Below are positions 60,721-64,000 of a DNA stretch of 64,000 bases, one piece after another. Within the stretch, counting starts at the first letter, position 1. Each line of letters begins with the position of its first letter. The translations under genes were made by a program, and so were the position numbers. This stretch comes from Anoplolepis gracilipes (taxonomy: Eukaryota > Arthropoda > Insecta > Hymenoptera > Formicidae), in contig NC_132986.1 in the NCBI RefSeq assembly GCF_047496725.1, positions 4,930,501-4,994,500 on the forward strand, read 5' to 3'. A model generated the notes under the pieces. It made no database searches and was not told the DNA's origin. It saw nothing but the letters and a program-made list of their open reading frames with translations.

Positions 60721-62600
60721 CGATTTCTTGTTGAATCCACACATACATATATGTATAAATGTCCTAGAATATCTTAATCTTAATTTGAGCGAGTTTCAAT
60801 GAATCTGTTTTAACATAAAAAAGAAATTGCGAAAGTCAATCTATATTATATATTTTTTACTACTTGGCACATTAAATATCATGACAATTTTAAATCTTGT
60901 ATAAAACGCTGAAAATATATAGAATGTTCTTTTATGAAGTTAAACGTGCAATTAAAAGGTTCCTTATTTAATTACATTCTAAAAGTTATACTCGCGTAAA
61001 ATCATTAATTTAATTCCAGTTTGCTCATAACTCGAAGAGAATCAGCTTTAGGAAAAGCTTAAATTTGACTCTGAGGATAAATTGTATTCATTTTGACAAA
61101 AATTCTCCAAATTTCATTCCTTCATTCTCAAAATACACTCTTATTATTCAGGAATCTATCGAATAGAAATCGAAAGTAATATATTCGTGGCAAAATGGAT
61201 TACGCTTGCATCTCACTTTCGTGCCGTCATATTGCGTTAAGCCGTGAAACTGTGCACAATGCGGCGAGATTTGAATAAACCAAATGAATTGTGTGAGAGA
61301 AAGACGGCATAAAACAATAACGATTTCGCCAAATAAACAGTGGTGCAGCGCGTCGCTCTTTCCCTCGTTTAATTCCACACCGCGTTATCGGCATGACACG
61401 TTTAATACGAGGATGCGGAGATATAAAGCGCACGTGCATCTAACTTCTCTACAACAGCGGCTGATATATAACATCGTGCTGCGATATAGACGTTCTTATA
61501 TAGAGAAATTACGGAAAATATCTCAACCAACACAACCCAGACTGAAAAACTATACGTTGCCTTGCTCCTTTTAATAATCACACAGTTGCTCTTACGATCA
61601 TGCGTTTTTCAACCATAGAATTAGCGTGCAGTAGCAGAATTATAAAATGAGAAAATAAAAAAGGTAAAAACGTACGAGGCAACGGATCTCACGAGCAGAC
61701 AAAAATAGTTTGCATTCCCACATGTTCATTTCTCATAAATTTACTCAACGGCTTTATTTGACTTAGGCATCAGGAAATGGAGTTTGTTATTAAGCCTTTT
61801 ATGATCGTGTACACGTAAATGCACATTACTCGACTTTATAACATCGTGGGTGACTCTATTTACCATCGTTATCGCCACCACTAAAATGTCAGCATGCCAC
61901 TAGAACTGTATTTTGAGCACAGTGAAACAAAAATGTTTACATTTATCTTTCGAAGCAATTACAAATCGAGGCGGCATTTCGGCGAGCATAACGGCAGCGT
62001 ACGTGATAGACATCGCAATTCAAATCGTGCGTAATCTTTTATTTATCTAGGGGACTCAATTTCGGAAAAAATGTCGCATAGGAAATGCCGTAGCGGATCG
62101 TGTTATTTTTGCACTTATGTGCGCGATATTTATTCTTTCGCTAACTTTATGTAAGTAGATGTGTATATAAAAAGAGACTTATCGATCTTACGCATTTTCT
62201 CATGTTAATGTGCATAATTAAAGAAATAATAAGACTTTATAATTACAAGAATAATTACATTATACAGCAGAATTTTCATCTAAATTGACTAACTAAAACT
62301 TTTAACGAATAATCCATAAAAATTGTAAGTTATGAGCAAACGCCAAGTTCAACAACTTATTATAATTTGTATCTAGAGTGAGTTCGTGTTGAAAATGAAA
62401 ACGTCAGTTTCAATGTACGCGTTATAATGAAAAAAATCATTAATTCCCAAATTATTCTTATAATCATTCGATAATCTCCCTGGCATCAGTTACGCTTTAA
62501 TGTAAGAAAAATTTTTAATTTACATCATGATAAATTGAGCGAGAATTTGTATTATGATAAATTGAGCGTGAAAAAACTCGCCAAATGATGTGAAATATTC
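60721..62600. other. Mixed non-coding DNA
   Basis: AT-rich with balanced patches at 61190-61480 and 61960-62130. A 96-codon plus-strand frame and 70- and 76-codon minus-strand frames overlap at 61150-61570. None is recognised. Confidence 0.5.
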
Positions 62601-63060
62601 TTGATTAGCCTGGGGCGAATAGCAGAGACAGCCTATATTTCTGTCTCGAGTGGCTTAACGTGTTATTGCTCTTAGTACGAGCGTTGTTTCCTGATCGATC
62701 TCTCCAGCATCTGGCTGACGTACATGTGCAACATACGAATGCAACGCACGAGCTGAGACGCTCGAACGGACGGACGGACGGACGGACGGACGGACGGACG
62801 GACGGAGGAAAATTCCGGCAATAAACGGGGCTGGATACGGGCCAAGTATTTTTATTGCCGCAAGGCCGTCCACCCCGTGTTGCACTCGCTGCGGGGTCAC
62901 TGCCTACGAAATAATGCGACTTGGACCGTAATACTTGCCGCGCCGCGCGACTTACGGCTCGATGCGCAACCATTCTTGCGAACATTTTCATCGTTACCGA
63001 TGCGGAAGTATCCCTGAATTATACCGCCGCGAATAAATCAGCAGATGCGCTGTAGTAAGC
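62601..63060. other. CpG-rich block containing (GGAC)10
   Basis: GC-rich. About ten GGAC units lie at 62766-62806. The minus-strand frames of 128 and 81 codons read through the repeat as Ser-Val-Arg-Pro and are probably artefacts. No promoter motif is identified. Confidence 0.6.
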
Positions 63061-63460
63061 TATTTTTAAGCGGAACGAGAAAACGTTAGAAATGTGCTCT
63101 CTCTCTCTCTCTTTCTCAAAATCGCACGATAAATAAACCGATCTTAAAGTACGAAACTACTTGGTCCGGACTTCCAATAGCGAACGCGAGAGATTTATGT
63201 ATTGCGAGTGATGTTGTATGATGCGAATCTGAAGAAAGAAGAATGTGAAAGTTTCGTGCCAATTTTCTTATGCAATGTTTGCAATTAATTAAATTGAATT
63301 TCATCGTACTTGTGTTCTTATCGAAATGTAAAATTAAAAATCCTATCAGATATATTATTGCGATATTAATTTAATTTAATTTAATCCTTATATCGAACAT
63401 GTCGAACTTTATCTCCATTCATATGTAGGTATATCTTTGCGCGATTATATCATTTCTGAG
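63061..63460. other. Non-coding DNA with a short (CT)n tract
   Basis: (CT)n with one TTT interruption lies at 63096-63115. A TTTAA repeat lies at 63368-63384. Otherwise mixed to AT-rich. Confidence 0.5.
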
Positions 63461-63935
63461 GTAGGTACGTCTCGTCGGTTCAAAGTTGCATCAATTTGAA
63501 TCCGAATATGAACGATAAGGGGAAAGGGGAGTAGACGGTCGTGACTTGGGGGTTCGCTTTACCTAATTGCGTAAAGTCAGGCCGGAAGTTTGAGCATATT
63601 AGAGGTACCTGCGCTTCGAATAACGTCATGCTATCAGGTCCGATTCCGATAGATGCCGATACCGCATCGAAGTGGGTTGTACAAGGCTGACTATACGTAT
63701 CTCGATACAACGCCTCGAGGGGGCTACCCACTATCCACCTCTTCGCCGATCCTCCTTTCCTCGGGTTATCGCGTTACTAATGGTCGGCGTGGTAATAGCC
63801 GCAGACACCCGATAGCTTCCCTCCGATGAGCGTAACGTCAAGTCAAACCCGAGGTGTATGAATGCACGTGCTATGACGACATTGTGGACGTGAACGAACG
63901 TGAACCTGTGTGTCCGTGCATTTATGGACAAGAAA
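63461..63935. other. CpG-rich block, function unknown
   Basis: Balanced to GC-rich. Two minus-strand frames abut at 63731 (66 and 83 codons) in different registers. They carry no recognised motif. Confidence 0.4.
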
Positions 63936-63982
63936 AAATGCGAGATTACACTACTTTGGATTAATAAAAAGGAATTACGATG

Positions 63983-64000
63983 AAAGAGAGAGAGAGAGAG
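63983..64000. repeat. (GA)n tract cut by the window edge
   Basis: Nine GA units run to the last base, so the true length is unknown. Confidence 0.85.

Noticed and set aside
1..64000. Arthropod telomeric TTAGG array, CRISPR array, rRNA or snRNA genes
   Set aside because: None was seen on either strand. Single TTAGG words occur only in isolation and no regularly spaced repeat-spacer pattern exists.

Overview
The window reads as non-coding DNA from an insect nuclear genome. Lineage is inferred, not proven. Long AT-rich stretches alternate with short CpG-rich blocks. TC/GA, TA and CA microsatellites are dense, and there are many short non-autonomous DNA transposons of the Tc1/mariner, pogo, piggyBac and hAT types. 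Frequent undepleted CpG (many CGCG, TCGA and CGCGC words) with abundant (TC)n fits Hymenoptera, perhaps an ant, but nothing here fixes the species. There are no operons, no Shine-Dalgarno-led gene series, no recognisable tRNA or rRNA and no CRISPR.

I could not identify one convincing protein-coding gene. The longest open frames (about 150-190 codons) lie in GC-rich blocks where several frames on both strands are open together, or are translations of microsatellites. Three weak coding candidates are listed at low confidence: a cysteine-rich possible terminal exon at 45027-45290 (+), a 77-codon frame at 30196-30432 (-), and a Kozak-like ATG followed by a possible splice donor at 46212-46257 (+). 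The segment is best read as intergenic, or as a large intron.

Layout: 0-18 kb has a small hairpin element (444-634), a 29-bp minisatellite, several CpG-rich blocks and a cluster of TAAT/GTGATTA motifs near 8 kb. At 18.3-19.1 kb lies an 882-bp, nearly complete palindrome with TA target duplications. At 20.9-21.0 kb a hexamer repeat carries ten GGG runs. At 29.5 kb is a 250-bp Tc1/mariner-type MITE. At 36.7-39.3 kb is the most unusual object: a 2.57-kb fold-back structure in which two palindromic units of about 0.95 kb, each with the same terminal inverted repeats, flank a separate palindromic core of about 0.7 kb. Further MITEs follow at 44.5 kb (hairpin), 48.3 kb (piggyBac-type, TTAA), 55.8 kb (hAT-type, 8-bp duplication) and 59.1 kb (pogo-type). 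At 59.6 kb is a possible Penelope-like relic.

The GC-rich blocks (for example 3.7-4.1, 6.3-6.9, 11.1-11.7, 12.9-13.5, 23.0-23.9, 34.2-35.7, 42.1-42.9, 47.5-48.2, 52.8-53.6, 56.6-57.2, 58.0-58.7, 60.2-60.7, 62.6-63.1 and 63.5-63.9 kb) are the best places to look for regulatory elements or unrecognised exons. Their function cannot be decided from this sequence alone.
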